Below, one piece after another: positions 24,677-36,944 of a DNA stretch of 64,000 nucleotides. Each line of letters begins with the position of its first letter. Positions within the stretch are counted from its first letter, which is position 1. The stretch spans positions 20,380,330 through 20,444,329 of the forward strand of contig CM067566.1 in the NCBI GenBank assembly GCA_034336665.1, given 5' to 3'. The notes under the pieces are model-generated. The model ran no database searches. It had not been told where the DNA came from and saw only the letters and a program-made list of their open reading frames with translations. The position numbers were made by a program, and so were the translations under genes. Source of the stretch: Luscinia megarhynchos. Taxonomy: Eukaryota; Chordata; Aves; Passeriformes; Turdidae.

Positions 24677-26820
24677 TTAAAACAAACTTTTGTTTTTCAG
24701 AGTTTCCTCATGGGAAAGAGTTATGGCAGCTCAAATATGTGGCACTTACTTGGCTTGGCCAAGCTATTTTTTCAAATTTTTTTGTCGCTGTGTTTATTCC
24801 AGTTGCTAACATCAATCTTTTCTCTTGAGTGCTTTGATATTACAGTCTTAACATTTTAAACAATCTGCTCCATTTAGTTTTGTGTACAACATCAAGAACT
24901 TTTCTACACAAAGTATGAGGAAAATCAAAGCACATGCATCCTTCAGTCCCTTTCCAGATATCCATGTCCCCCTGAGCACAGTACTTTTAGGTGGCAGTAA
25001 TTTATGCATCAGTCATGAAATGGAGACTATAGGAGGAAAGCCTGAGAGACAGTAGGGTTTATAAAAAGAGAAAAAATACCTTAAGACTCACATTATATTT
25101 TGCAAGAATAAAGTAGGTAAGACTTTCAATTATAGTTTTCAGTTCAATATAAATAAAGTAATTTAAAAGTACTAGTTTTGGTGTTAAAGTACACTATACT
25201 TAGTCTCTGTTGTCTTGGAAAGCTCATCAGGTCACTGAAGATATGTCCATAAATATTTTAAAATTATTAAGTATTATTTTTATTAATTATGATTTTACAC
25301 TAATCATGTTTATTTTATGTTCATGGTGGGAAAACCTTTTGGTAAATTAAGGAACAAAAGTTTTTTGTTCTTTTTCCAAGATTCATGCTATTTGAGGATT
25401 TGTATTTTACTCAATATTAATGATACCTTTTTAGTTGTTTTCTCTTTCTAGTTTACCACCATAGAACAAAAGACTTGATCAACAGGCACACCTTGATCTT
25501 ACGCATCATAAAAAATAATTAAATCTCAAATCAAATATTAGCACAGTAGATATTAATCCAATATACTCAGTTCCTGTGGATAGGACTATAAAGAGACAGG
25601 TTTTGGAACTTGTTTCAAAATACAATGTTTTTTTTTCTTAGTACTGCAAATAAAAGATTTATCACACTGAGACTGGCTGAGAGATAAAGATTATTGTGCC
25701 TTGCTTTCAAATCTTTGAGAGGGCAGCAGCAGGTATTGTAAGTAATGAAGAGTATAAGGATTTTTCACACGTACCTTTTCCTGTTTTCATCAGATTAGAG
25801 AGAAATCAAGCATAAATTTATTTCTGGATGTTCACAATCAACATCTTTCAACCAACCATCAGAGGGCCACTTCTTTTCTATCAAGTACCAGTGTTAATTT
25901 AGCTGTCTTAATAGCTCTTATAAAAATGTGTGTATTGAAAATGGTAAATTTATTAGAAATGGCATAAAAGATTATTTTATCATTCTCTAATAACCCTTTT
26001 TGAAATTGGAAAATATTTTTATTCTGTGGTGTTGCACCTCAATTTGAAAAAAAGTCATACTGGAAGAAATTGCAAATACCTCTTTCATTTTTCTGTGTGA
26101 GAATAAATGCCTACTATGTAGTCTCTCTGAACATCTGAAGATTTTTTTTATGTTTCCTCTTGTGGCACAATTAAGTAGAACTATTTTGATTAAATAGCTC
26201 CCAAGATAATAACAATTATAATGCAGCAGACATGGGAATAGTTTAATCTGAAATGCACATTGATGTACAGAGTGCATAAAATATCTGTATTTCATTATGT
26301 TTGTTTCTATGAGATCTCTATATGAGATGAGTATAACATGGATTGTCCCTGGCATTACTGAATTATAAATAATAAACCGAAAAATAAATTGTTTATTTGT
26401 TATGGAGCGGCTGTATGAATATTTCAGTAGTCTATGCTCTAGTAGGCTCTAGAAAAGATAATATAGTTGAAATGGTAATACATTTAACTCTTCATGAGTG
26501 TCTTTAGATAAGATTATCAGTAAAAATTTGGTAGACACAAACCAAGTTCCTAATATGAAAAGGTTAAAGTGCCTAATTCATACCATAAAATCAGAAAAAA
26601 CTACTTTAGAACAATTGAGGTATTTTATGCTGATAGTGAAGAGACAGCTATGATCAATCAGTAACAATACAAGGAAAAGCCATATACAATCTTCAATATT
26701 TGTTACACTTTTAAAAAATTTGTCCTAGGAGGAAAAAGAAAAGACAATTAGGTCAAAAGATCAGTACTATTCTGACCAAGACAAGAATGAAAAAGACAAA
26801 ATGATACTTAATGCTTACTT
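24677..26820. other. Unique AT-rich non-coding DNA
   Basis: No gene or repeat family was recognised in this stretch. Confidence 0.5.
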
Positions 26821-26846
26821 ATATTTATTTATTTATTTATTTATTC
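26821..26846. repeat. (ATTT)n tetranucleotide microsatellite
   Basis: About six uninterrupted units of TTTA. Confidence 0.9.
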
Positions 26847-27703
26847 TTAATCTCCTTTACTGCCTTTGAAAAGTTCAGCATCTTTGCCATACTTTTCTCA
26901 TACTATTTTCATGGCTTCTTAAGCTAAGCTGGTGGCACATTTCTTACATATATAGATTACTCTTTTAAAGTAGGTGTCACAAAATTATATTTCTATTTTA
27001 CCTATTCAGTTGGTTTTAATACAAAAATAAAGAAGCAGCAGGCCAAACGTCAATCAGTAGGGTCTGTGAAGTTAAAATGAGAGAAAATGTTTATAAAGAG
27101 ATTTCTAAAGAATAAAAAGCAATATGTAAAATTCTTAGGCACTAGCAAAACATCTTTAATAAATCTTTTATGATTTTTAGCTAGCTGTCCATAAACCCTT
27201 GGCTAAACTTTAAATCAAGACTAAAGCAACAGAAGAAAGAGACTTTTAAGCACACTCAGCAAAAAAATCACTTAGACAGTAAGACAGGAAGACAGCAGTG
27301 AAGAAAAGTCAAAATATGGGGGTTTTATTTAGAAACAGAAAATAAATTATTAAATTTGCCAATTAGTGTTTATGGGAGGTTTTGTGTACTGCATTGCCAA
27401 AATAAGGGTTGAATTATCTCTGTAAAATATTATCAAAGGAAGAAGTATTGGTTTCCTTTAGCATTGTGGTAGTAATATTTTCTGGTACAAACTGCCCATA
27501 AAGATTATTCTAGACAACACAAAATTTTAAATTTTTTCAAGGCTTTACACTTAGGCTTGTTTAGTGCTGGAATATTTAAGAAGGAAAATTTAAACATATT
27601 GAGGACAGTAAAAGTAATGTTTCTATTATTTGAGAAGATACATGCCTAAATAGTTTTTATAAGTAAAATTAAAGAAAAATAGTAAATGGAAAATATATGC
27701 ATA
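26847..27703. other. Unique AT-rich non-coding DNA
   Basis: Nothing recognisable. Confidence 0.5.
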
Positions 27704-27954
27704 TCATAGAATCCTTAAAGTTGGAAAATCAATATCACCATGTCCACTTAACCATTTATTGAAGTGCCACATTAAATTCTTTATTTAAACTTCCAGGGAT
27801 GGTGGCTCCATCACTTCTCTGGGGAGCCTCTTCCAGTTCTTATGACTCTTTCAGTGAAAATGTTTTTCCTGGTATTCATCCTGAACCTCCCCTGATGCAA
27901 CTTAAGGTAGCTTACCCTCATCCTATTGCTAGTTGTCTGGGAGAAGAGGTTTAG
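27704..27954 (-). mobile_element. CR1 LINE 3'-end copy
   Basis: Antisense CR1: TCATAGAATCCTTAAAGTTGG at the left is the element's 3' tail. It is followed by CCAGGGATGGTGGCTCCATC, GAAAATGTTTTTCCTGGTA and CTGAACCTCCCCTGATGCAA in canonical antisense order. It is diverged and 5'-truncated near 27954. Confidence 0.92.
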
Positions 27955-30900
27955 TCTTATCTAGTGAACAAACGTGACAAAAATGGATATTTACTTCAGG
28001 AAAAAACCCAAATGTAATAGCTATGATGATATCAAAATTAAGATATTGGTCTGACTCCAGAAATAACTAGGAGAAAGGCAATGGCTTGTAAAATACAGGC
28101 CAGGCAGACTTAGTGGTTCTCACAGGTCTTAAACTTTGATGAATTGAAATCATGGTTTGGTCAGTGTTTTAACTAGCTGCATATATTTCTTTCATATTAG
28201 TTGAACTATTCAAATGGTGGAATACTTGTTGGCTGAGAGCCTGGGGCTTTTTTCTCCCCACAGAAGCTTCATTAAATCTTTTCAGTGCACATGGAGAATT
28301 ACTCCTTGCTAAGCAAATCCTATTTTGAAAAGCCTAAGAAGATAAAGTAAGTTTGCTTTTACTGTAATGTCCTTCAAGACAATATTTTTGAATAGAGCTG
28401 AATGTTTTTATTTACAAAGCATTCTTCAAAATACACAGTTGAAGAAAAGGGATAGAATTCTTCTTTACACCTGCAAGATTCACTAACTCATGCAATTAAA
28501 GCATTCACAGTTTGTAATGTTCATATGCTATTCAAATTTGATATATTTTAGCAGGAAGAGGAAGTCAATGAAGATTTTTCCTCTGTTACAAAGAAAATGT
28601 TTCTTAAAGGGAGAAAAAAAGGAAAAATGATGATTTAAGCATCCGGATTTCTCTCTCATGTCAGGCCATGCCAATGCAGATTTACTTCACTGTCACAAGT
28701 CCTTCATTGCTCTCATTCTAACCCTTCATCATTTTCTTTCTGACCTTTGTATTATTAGTCTTTTTTTTTATCTGACCAAACAAGAATAAAATCCCACGCA
28801 GAATAAGTCAAAATCAATGAACTGAGCCATAAGTGGTAGTGTTTCAGGCAGTTAAGAAATATTTGCTGTTATAAAACAGGGGTATATCAAAGGTCAATAC
28901 TCCTTTGGATGAAAATCACATGTGACTAAAATAATTATGATCTTACAGTACCTCCTTTTAATTTTTAATTTTTTTTCTGTTTGCATATTCTGACTATCAT
29001 ACCTCTGGGAGTACTGTAAGGAGAAAGCAGTTTACTTTGCTCCCTTTCCTTTAGCTGTCTGACAGCTCTTTCAACACATCCCTCACCACAACAGCTGTTC
29101 ACCAGCATTTTTAATTCCATTTCTGGCTATGGAAATTCTGGAAAGAGAAGATGAAAAAGTTTTTAATCTGACTTTTTTTTTTATCCCTTCTCTTAATGTT
29201 TAACACACACACATGGCAGTTCCATCCTCTTCTTCTGTTGTTAGAGACACTAGCATCTAACTATGCTAGCCAGAAAGTTAGCAACTGAATGACCAGTGTT
29301 CCCTTTTTCCCACTTCTATGGAATCATTGAATGACTTTGAGTAATTTTCGTGTCCTTGCTGTGAGACTGATTTTTTTAAAAAATGCATATTTTTAAGCCA
29401 GAGTGAACCTCAAGAACATAGATGTATCTTGTATGAATGAATGCATGCATGAAAATAGATATCAGTCAACATACATATCTGTAGACACACTGATATAAAT
29501 ATATATGCACTCACTTCTACACATATATAAAACCATATTATATTCATTATTAAATCCAAGGAACTAATATTATTATGTTCAATATGATTATTCTCTTCTC
29601 CTTAGCAGGCTCTCCATGGGGCCTCCTGGCCATGTTTGATGATTATAAATCAATATTCTATTCCTCAGTAGTATTGATATCTCATTGCAGATAATTATTC
29701 TACAAATAATTTCCTTACTTAAATTACAGTGTATTTTTAACCAATGCAATACAATTTTAAAAAATACAAGCAAACATGTTTAATTCAAGTCTATACTGTG
29801 ATAAGTAATACATTTATATGCTGTCAATTTAACAAGGTGGGCAGTTATGAATTGAAATTACCTATTAGTTCAATAGTGTAAGTGATTTTTCTTTTGTCCA
29901 AATGTTAGGCTGGAAGAGGTTTTTTTTGAGCACTACTAAAAACAACAGCAATAAAACCTAGGGAACCCAAATTATGCTAACCTTTTCTAAAGCTGATCCT
30001 TTTTAATGGAAGGAAGAATCAACATGACCTTTTAGGCTGTCTTCTGAGAATACAAATTACATAGCTTAGATTTTTTTTACTGTAGTCTAATCTCTACAGA
30101 AGTAGAATATTTCCTGCAGAAAAGCATTATTTACTTCATTTTGACTATATTTTCTTCTAGAGAAATAAAATCTTTGCTAACTTCTTCTCCAATGAGGGAT
30201 CTTTGTGTGAAGTATATATATGAAATCTTAATGGTTTACCATCAGAAAAAAGGGTTAAAAGCATATAGTCTATTACAAAGTCCAATTTACCTGTAACACT
30301 CTCTCTGAAATAATAGACTTTAAATGTAGCATCATCAGATGCTATAAATTAACAGTGAGAAACTAAAAGTCAATGATGGCATTTTCAGGCATATGTCTCT
30401 AAGAATATTTCAACAAATGAATGTCAGAGAGAATAGAATTCATAGAACTGTGCTTATGTCCTTGCAACCCAAGAATTAAGAATTTTAGATTATAGTAAAC
30501 TTCTTCTTTGTACCAAGGAAACAGCGATTTTTGATGATCAAAGAGCACACTCTATTGCCACAGCAGGACTACAAAAGATGTGCCCAAGATTTGTGGTGTC
30601 TCTCCTAGCTGCTCCATGAGTTATGTAATGCCATCTCTCATGGATGATACTAGATCTAAATTGTCCAAGATAATTTCTTAGTGTTAAAGCTTTCTTTAAT
30701 AGTAACAAGAACTAAAAAAAACTGCTCATGCATAGAGAGATTGAGATTTTATAACTGGCAGAACTTCATGCTCTTTTTAAAGTACCACGTGTTCCATAAT
30801 GTATAAGTAATGCCTATGAGATATAGCCTTTAAAATGGTGTACCACAAATGCCAGGCATCCAGATCCCCAGCTTCTGTATTCAGAGGTTTAAAATCCTAC

Positions 30901-32868
30901 CATTCCTTTGTACTTAGATCTCTTTAACAATTTTAATTTAAATATTTTAAATATTCTATCATATATGGAGGATAAGGACAAGACCCTGAGCTAGACACAT
31001 GTTCTCATTATCTACAGACATACTTTGTGATTTTCAGTGATTTTCTTGAGGTAACATTTATCTCAGTTATTTTTAGACCACTAAATCAAATCAATGGATA
31101 AACTGGACAAAAGATCCAGGTGGCAATACTCCCTGGAATAATAAATGACCTAGAATAGGAAAGATGACTCTTGTATGAAGGTCCAGACTGAACTTTCACA
31201 TGATTTAAGTTGAGGTAGGTGTGTCTCGTTTTTCAGTTTAGCTTCTTTTGGGGTTTTAGGTTTTGGTTTGGTTCGGTTTGGGTTATTTTTGCTTTGTTTT
31301 TAAGCAACACCAGTATTTATCAAGATAAACAGTATTTATCCAGCATGGATTCACAAGATCAGAGGGATATTTTGAAGAGACTAATGACGTGTTTTAGCTC
31401 TTCATCTGTAAAATGATGTTATTTTTCCCAAATAAAACAATAAAATGGTTAATGAAAATTTATAAAAATTACTAGGCAATGAGAATTTCAGTAAGAAAAT
31501 ATGTAAAATCATCATGACATACATGCTTAAAATTATTCTAAGGTTGAGTTTATTTTTAAACACCTTTTCATAACTGTCCTACTACCTCTTACTTCATATT
31601 TTTAGTAAGATATTAACATCAAGTATGGTTTGCATAAATTTTTTTTGTCTGAAAAAAATATATGAAAATCAAAATTGACCACCCAGTTTTATGCCTGAAT
31701 CACCTAGTGAAATATCTCTCATGGTTACAAGAGTTATGTTCTAGGAACAGCCAGACTGACATTATGGTTTATATACAAGGTGAAGTAGAAATTTGGGCAT
31801 TTTAATTGATGGTTTGTTTTAAAAAAGGAAATTAACAGTACATTTATAAAATCCTAACTGAAAGACAGTGGTGAATTCTTCTCTTTCAGCTTGCTTAAAT
31901 GGACTGTATCTCCCATCTAGAAAGTGTTCAAAACTTGCTGCAGTATTTGAATACATTCCTACAAACATACATCAGAAAATTACTGACTGATTTGTCAGAT
32001 ACCTCTCTTTAGCTTTGCCATACGTAATGTATCTTTACAGTATGACTAAATGGCATTGCATAACATTATTTTCTTGAAGAGAATTTTATATTGCATCTAG
32101 ATATTTTGGCTAATTTGTTTGTTTTTTTTCCTTTTTCTTTTTGTGGGTTATTTTATTTGTTTGGTTTTAATTTTGCATTCAGCATTCTATATATTATGGC
32201 CTTCTTTTTTAATAGAAGCCCTTCATACAGCTTTAAGTAAAAAAATCAGGATTCAGCAAAATACAAAGCATTAATCTTAGTTCCTGAATTCTGATAGAAG
32301 GTTCAAAACCTGAAAATAAAGTCCCAAACAACGGCACAAAAAAAAAAAAAGCAAAACCACCATCATCCATATATTGCTACATTTAAGTGAAAGAATTTTA
32401 AATGAGGACTCACATAGTTCCATTTAGCCTTTTTTTGTGTTTTCATAACTCATCCTCCTTTAAGGAACACATGTGAAAAAATGACAGTAAGCAAATAACC
32501 ATGAGGCACATTGTGTGATTCTAATGTAAAATTATATTAGATATTAGAAAATATTAAGGGTTTTAACTGTATTCAATTCAAAGACCATATAAAAATTTCC
32601 CTTAATATTTAAGAATAGTCTGGCCTTTGAAAAGAACACAGTACATATGATTTTTAAGATGTAGGAATGTTTATCTGGAATTTAATTGTTTGATAAAATT
32701 TTTTATTTTTATTATTCCTTCAGTTTTGCTAGAAAGTTCATAATTTTTTTAATATACATCTGTTTAGCAAATTCAAGTTCTGACTGTAAAGGCAAGTACA
32801 TCACTTTTTCAGACAGATCTATGAACCAGGGTTATTAAAACTATATATTAAATTTCCCATTAATAGAC
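27955..32868. other. Unique AT-rich non-coding DNA
   Basis: About 4.9 kb with no recognisable gene or repeat. A T/G-rich patch lies at 31240-31300 and an A-run at 32340-32352. The part at 28560-28760 reads like non-repetitive, possibly conserved DNA, but this cannot be judged from one sequence. Confidence 0.5.
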
Positions 32869-34262
32869 TGTGAAGGAATGTGGAACGAGGAATGAGAGAG
32901 CATCTGCTTCATTTAGGTTATCAGATCAAGATCCCTTCCCAGTTCAACAGGACTCAAAGTGATGAGTGGAACAGACAGAGACACCAATCTGACAGACAAG
33001 TGACAAGGGAACTGAAGACTAAAGCTCTTGAAATGGTAACTGATGGCCCATTAAGAAACTCCAGGCCTAACTTTGGAGGCTGACAGTCTGGAGTCTGTAG
33101 CTGTCAAGAATAGGGAGACAAGAGAATGTAATATAGGGATATTCAGGGCAGGCTGTGGCACTCTGCAAGACTTACTAAGGAGTGTTTAGGAAAGCTCAAA
33201 GGGAGAGAAAAAGAAAGGACTAAAGACTTAGAAAAGGAGGGGGCATAATAAAAGGAAGGGATAAGAAGAGCCAGTTGGGTGCATGGAAGCCATCAGTAAA
33301 TTTGTCTGACAAAAGCCCTGTGCCTAATCGTCCCTGTCTATACTGCCCTCTTTCTAGATATTTTCTAAACTATCTGTAATCTCGCAATTTGTCCCACGTG
33401 TGAGTGCTCAGACTGCAACTGGAGAGGCTGTTGGTGAGCTCAGGCTCACAGCTGGAGTGACAGGTCTGACAGGTCTGTGTGTGCATGGAGTGAGCAGCTG
33501 GATCGGGACAGTGGCTCACAGAGCCTGCCTGCCTGGGTGCCAGCAGGTGTGAGGAGAGGAGGGTGCATGTTTCTCAGTCCTGGGAGGTGTGAAGTGAGAG
33601 TGAATCTATTTTACTATCAAACTTCAAGCTGTCCCAGACGGCATAGGGGGACCCAGGTGCAGGCAGAGATGCCAGGCAGGGAAGGGGCTCATGGAAAGAT
33701 GTAAAGATGTGGGATGCCTTTGAAATGTCGTGTACATGTTTGCCAGTGAACTTCAGCCAGTGAGTAGACACCTGTGGAGTGAGTAAAAGGGCTCAAGATC
33801 CAGGCAGAGGAATTGTTGTGCTACTTTAGGGATACATGAGCATGTGAACATGCTTGTGAACCTAGAGAATGAATGGGGGTGTGTGTGCATTTTCACTGGT
33901 GAACCCCAGTACTCATCAACTGGAGAAAAGGTCCTTTGCTATTTGCACTTATGTATTAGGAATTTTTTTATCCATAGTTGTGTTTTCTGTGGGTCCTGGT
34001 GGTGCCATATTTGTAGACTGTTAAAGACAGAGCCCTGTCCAGAGTCATCCTTGCAGGCAGCTGTGTCAGTGTCCCCAGTTTGTGCAGGAGTCGGTCTCTG
34101 CTCAGACTCATGCCTCCAAATGGGAAAGCAGCAGCTGCATGCATCAGCTTGGGAAAACAACTCCCAGGCCTCCAGGGCACCAGGCTGAGCTGCAGCAGCC
34201 AGGACAGGGAAACACCTGAGCCCCAGAGCCTGCCAGAGTCAGAGGCCTGATAATACCCCTCA
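32869..34262 (+). mobile_element. Unclassified GC-richer insertion, probably LTR/ERV-derived
   Basis: The block is clearly GC-richer than both flanks and has fairly sharp edges. The left edge starts TGTGAAGGAATGTGG. The first 480 bp end with purine-rich sequence, an AATAAAAGG stretch (about 33246-33254) and a GTAAATTTGTCTGAC segment, which resembles U3-R of an LTR. The remaining 900 bp (GTGTGAGTGCTCAGACTGCA onward) have no open frame of note and could be U5/leader or a long LTR. The last bases before AT-rich DNA are TAATACCCCTCA. No convincing target-site duplication and no gag or pol motif were found. It could instead be another type of old repeat. Confidence 0.45.
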
Positions 34263-36356
34263 GCAAAAATATTGTTTCAGCCTCACATCTATTATGAATA
34301 CCTAAAATACTCTATATGGCAAAGACACTATGGTTTTATTTCACAATCAGTATTCTAAGGAAATATCCACCTGTTCTATTATTTGTTGAAATTAAAAGCT
34401 ATTCATAAAAATCATTATTGTAAAACTTTTTTAATTAAGTAATTTTCATTCCCTCATGACACGGTAGTCACACTTGATAGAAGACAGAAGCTGAATAAGC
34501 ATAATCTTTTCTAATAATTTCAATACATTCTGCTAAGTATTACTGATGATTAAATTATGCTGTCTGACGTGTTTTGTGAAGGCATATTGTAAAAGTGAGT
34601 GTTGCACTGGAATAAATTATTGAAAGATGTATGTCATTAGGCATTCAGCGTGCACGAAGGAAGTGTTTCTGGGTATCATGCTAATCCAGGCCAAGGAAGG
34701 ACAATGAAGGTCAAGGCAACAGAGCCTAGAAAGCTTTTTAAGATATGAAATATTATGGGGGGGGGGTCAATAGGATTTGCAAAGTGAGCAAGATAGTAGA
34801 GTATTTTCTGAACAAGAGAAAATCATAAGGTCTTTGTGGAAAGAAGGCTAAATTGTTCTTCATAGACATAAATCATTGTAATATTCTTGACAATTCTTAT
34901 GATAATTACCATATTGCACTTACTTGCTGCTTTCTCTATGAAGCAGCAAGAAAGGATATTCTGTGGTGATTCTGGAATGAAGCACGGATGTCATTCCACA
35001 GAGAACAGAAAGTAGAAAATGACAACTCTGAAGGGTTATGAAAAAAGCACCACAGGGCACACATATTTCCATAATCAAAATAAATTAATATTATCTCCTC
35101 CTCTAAGAAGCTTTTTTTTCCTTTTTATTTTTTTTAATATTTCAAGCCAAGATTGTGGATGTGATTAATGTGACTCAAAAATTCTTCAAGAAAGACATAC
35201 TTACAGTACCTACCAAGTACTCTAGTATCATGTTATTTTCAAGCAATGTAAATAAAACTTTAAAACATAAACTGAAAGATTTTTTTTTTGTGTGATCAAC
35301 CTAGCCCAATATTCTAGCACAGCTAATATAAATTTATTTTCATTTCCATACTGATAAAAGTTCTGTGTCCTCCACATATAAAAAAAGACACTAAATTTAA
35401 AGACATGAAGAACAAGAAATATCACACATTAGGTAGATGTAGTTGCAACTGAATAAAATAATGATATTTTTTAAAGAAAAATAATAACTGAGACTGTAAG
35501 ATAGCTCTTTTAAATACCATGGCTTTGATATATTATTTATTTAATCATAGATTTGACAGATAGCAAATCAAATAGGAACAAAATATATAGCACATAAGGC
35601 ACAAAGACAATGTAACTTGACTGTTCCTTCATAATAAGAAAATCAGCAAAGAACATGCAAAATACTGATAATTGGTTACACTGGTTTTTCTTTATAACTT
35701 TTTGTAGCAAAAGTATCTGACTTTTAATGGTAATATTTGGCATAAATCTAAAGGAATAAAGAAGAGTAATTTGCATTTTGAACTGCATTGTTCAGTTATT
35801 GAAATGGGACAATGGTATAAATGGGACAATTATTCGGAAATGAGAATTTTCTCATCAATTTATTTTCTCATCAATTTATCTTACACTGAATCATTATGAT
35901 TATTTTTAATAAGGTAACAATTTTTGCTGTTCACAGAGATATTGGAAATGTACTGAGTTGAGATCCATATTTTGACTCATTTTAAGCAACTTTTAAAGGT
36001 ATTTTATAAGGAATCCATAGACTTCACATAATGATTATTATTAAGTACAAGCATAGCCATTATAAAGTTGAAATATAACAGAATATTGTGTTCACTAGAG
36101 AATTAAACTCAAGTTTTTGAAATCATAATGTATTTCATTTTTTCTTCATTGAGAATATTTGCAGCTGTCTTAAATAGGCAGTTCCATTTTTTGTTAATAA
36201 ATAAGTATTTAAAGATGTATTTAAATATGTATTTAATTTGTGGTTTCTCTGCTAACTCAGGATTTTCTTGTTTGGTAACTTAGTGAGTAAACACATTCTA
36301 ACTATTGATATTTAATACACTTGTGTGTATTTATGTGTGTTTAAGGAGGTTTGGCG
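34263..36356. other. Unique AT-rich non-coding DNA
   Basis: No gene was recognised. It includes a G-run at 34757-34765 and a perfect 16-bp tandem duplication at 35847-35878. Confidence 0.5.
35847..35878. repeat. 16-bp perfect tandem duplication
   Basis: TTTTCTCATCAATTTA occurs twice back to back. Nearby, AAATGGGACAAT is also present twice within 20 bp (about 35803-35830), suggesting local replication slippage. Confidence 0.85.
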
Positions 36357-36360
36357 ATTT

Positions 36361-36940
36361 TGGTAGGATGGTTCTTCCTTTTGTAAGAACTGATCTGACA
36401 AGAGCTTTAGGTCCTCTACATGAAATATGAACAACTTCTTATAAAGCTCCCCCAGGTACGGGGATAAGAGGCAGAGGTTTAAAGCTGTTTATTCCACATC
36501 ACACACATCACCATGGTGAGGACGTTTTTCAGAGGGGAACATTGAGCTCCAGAAGAGGGACTTTTGATCTTACCCACTCGCAGAGGGGATTGGTTTTGTG
36601 CCCTTTACAAGCTGCATTCAGAAACGCTGGGCTCACTGTGGAGAGGGAGTCTCCCAAAGTCTCCATCCTTGCCTGACTTGGCCATCGCCAGTGGAAGCCT
36701 TGGCCAGGTGGCATGGGCTGGGCAGCTTGGTAGCATAGCTCCTTCTGAACAAAATAGCCTTCCAGGTGTTGCTGTGCCCGGTTTCCATTGCTTTCTGGCT
36801 GGGTCAGGGCTTTAACCACAGAAACTCTTTAGTCACATTGCTTGCTTTTTGTTCTGGAGCCATGTGATCCCATGAGAGAGCCCCCTGCCACCTTGCCTTT
36901 GCTCCCATCCACAGTCGACATCTTTTGGTGGTGAATAACA
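36361..36940 (-). mobile_element. Probable solo LTR, family distinct from the others
   Basis: On the minus strand it begins TGTTATTCACC (36940) and ends CCATCCTACCA (36361). The inner region is GC-rich and is followed by AATAAA (36488-36493 on the minus strand) and AGCTTTAAACCTCTGCCTC, a layout typical of retroviral R-U5. Direct repeats ATTT flank it (36357-36360 and 36941-36944), as expected for a 4-bp target duplication, though ATTT is common here. Length is 580 bp. A 96-codon open frame inside it has no recognisable domain. Confidence 0.55.
36488..36493 (-). promoter_or_regulatory. Polyadenylation signal AATAAA in the LTR
   Basis: The canonical hexamer on the minus strand lies about 127 bp from the 3' end of the LTR, a sensible R-U5 position. 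Confidence 0.5.
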
Positions 36941-36944
36941 ATTT

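Noticed and set aside
36529..36819. 96-codon minus-strand frame that could be an exon
   Set aside because: It sits within an LTR-like unit before a polyadenylation signal and matches no family I know.
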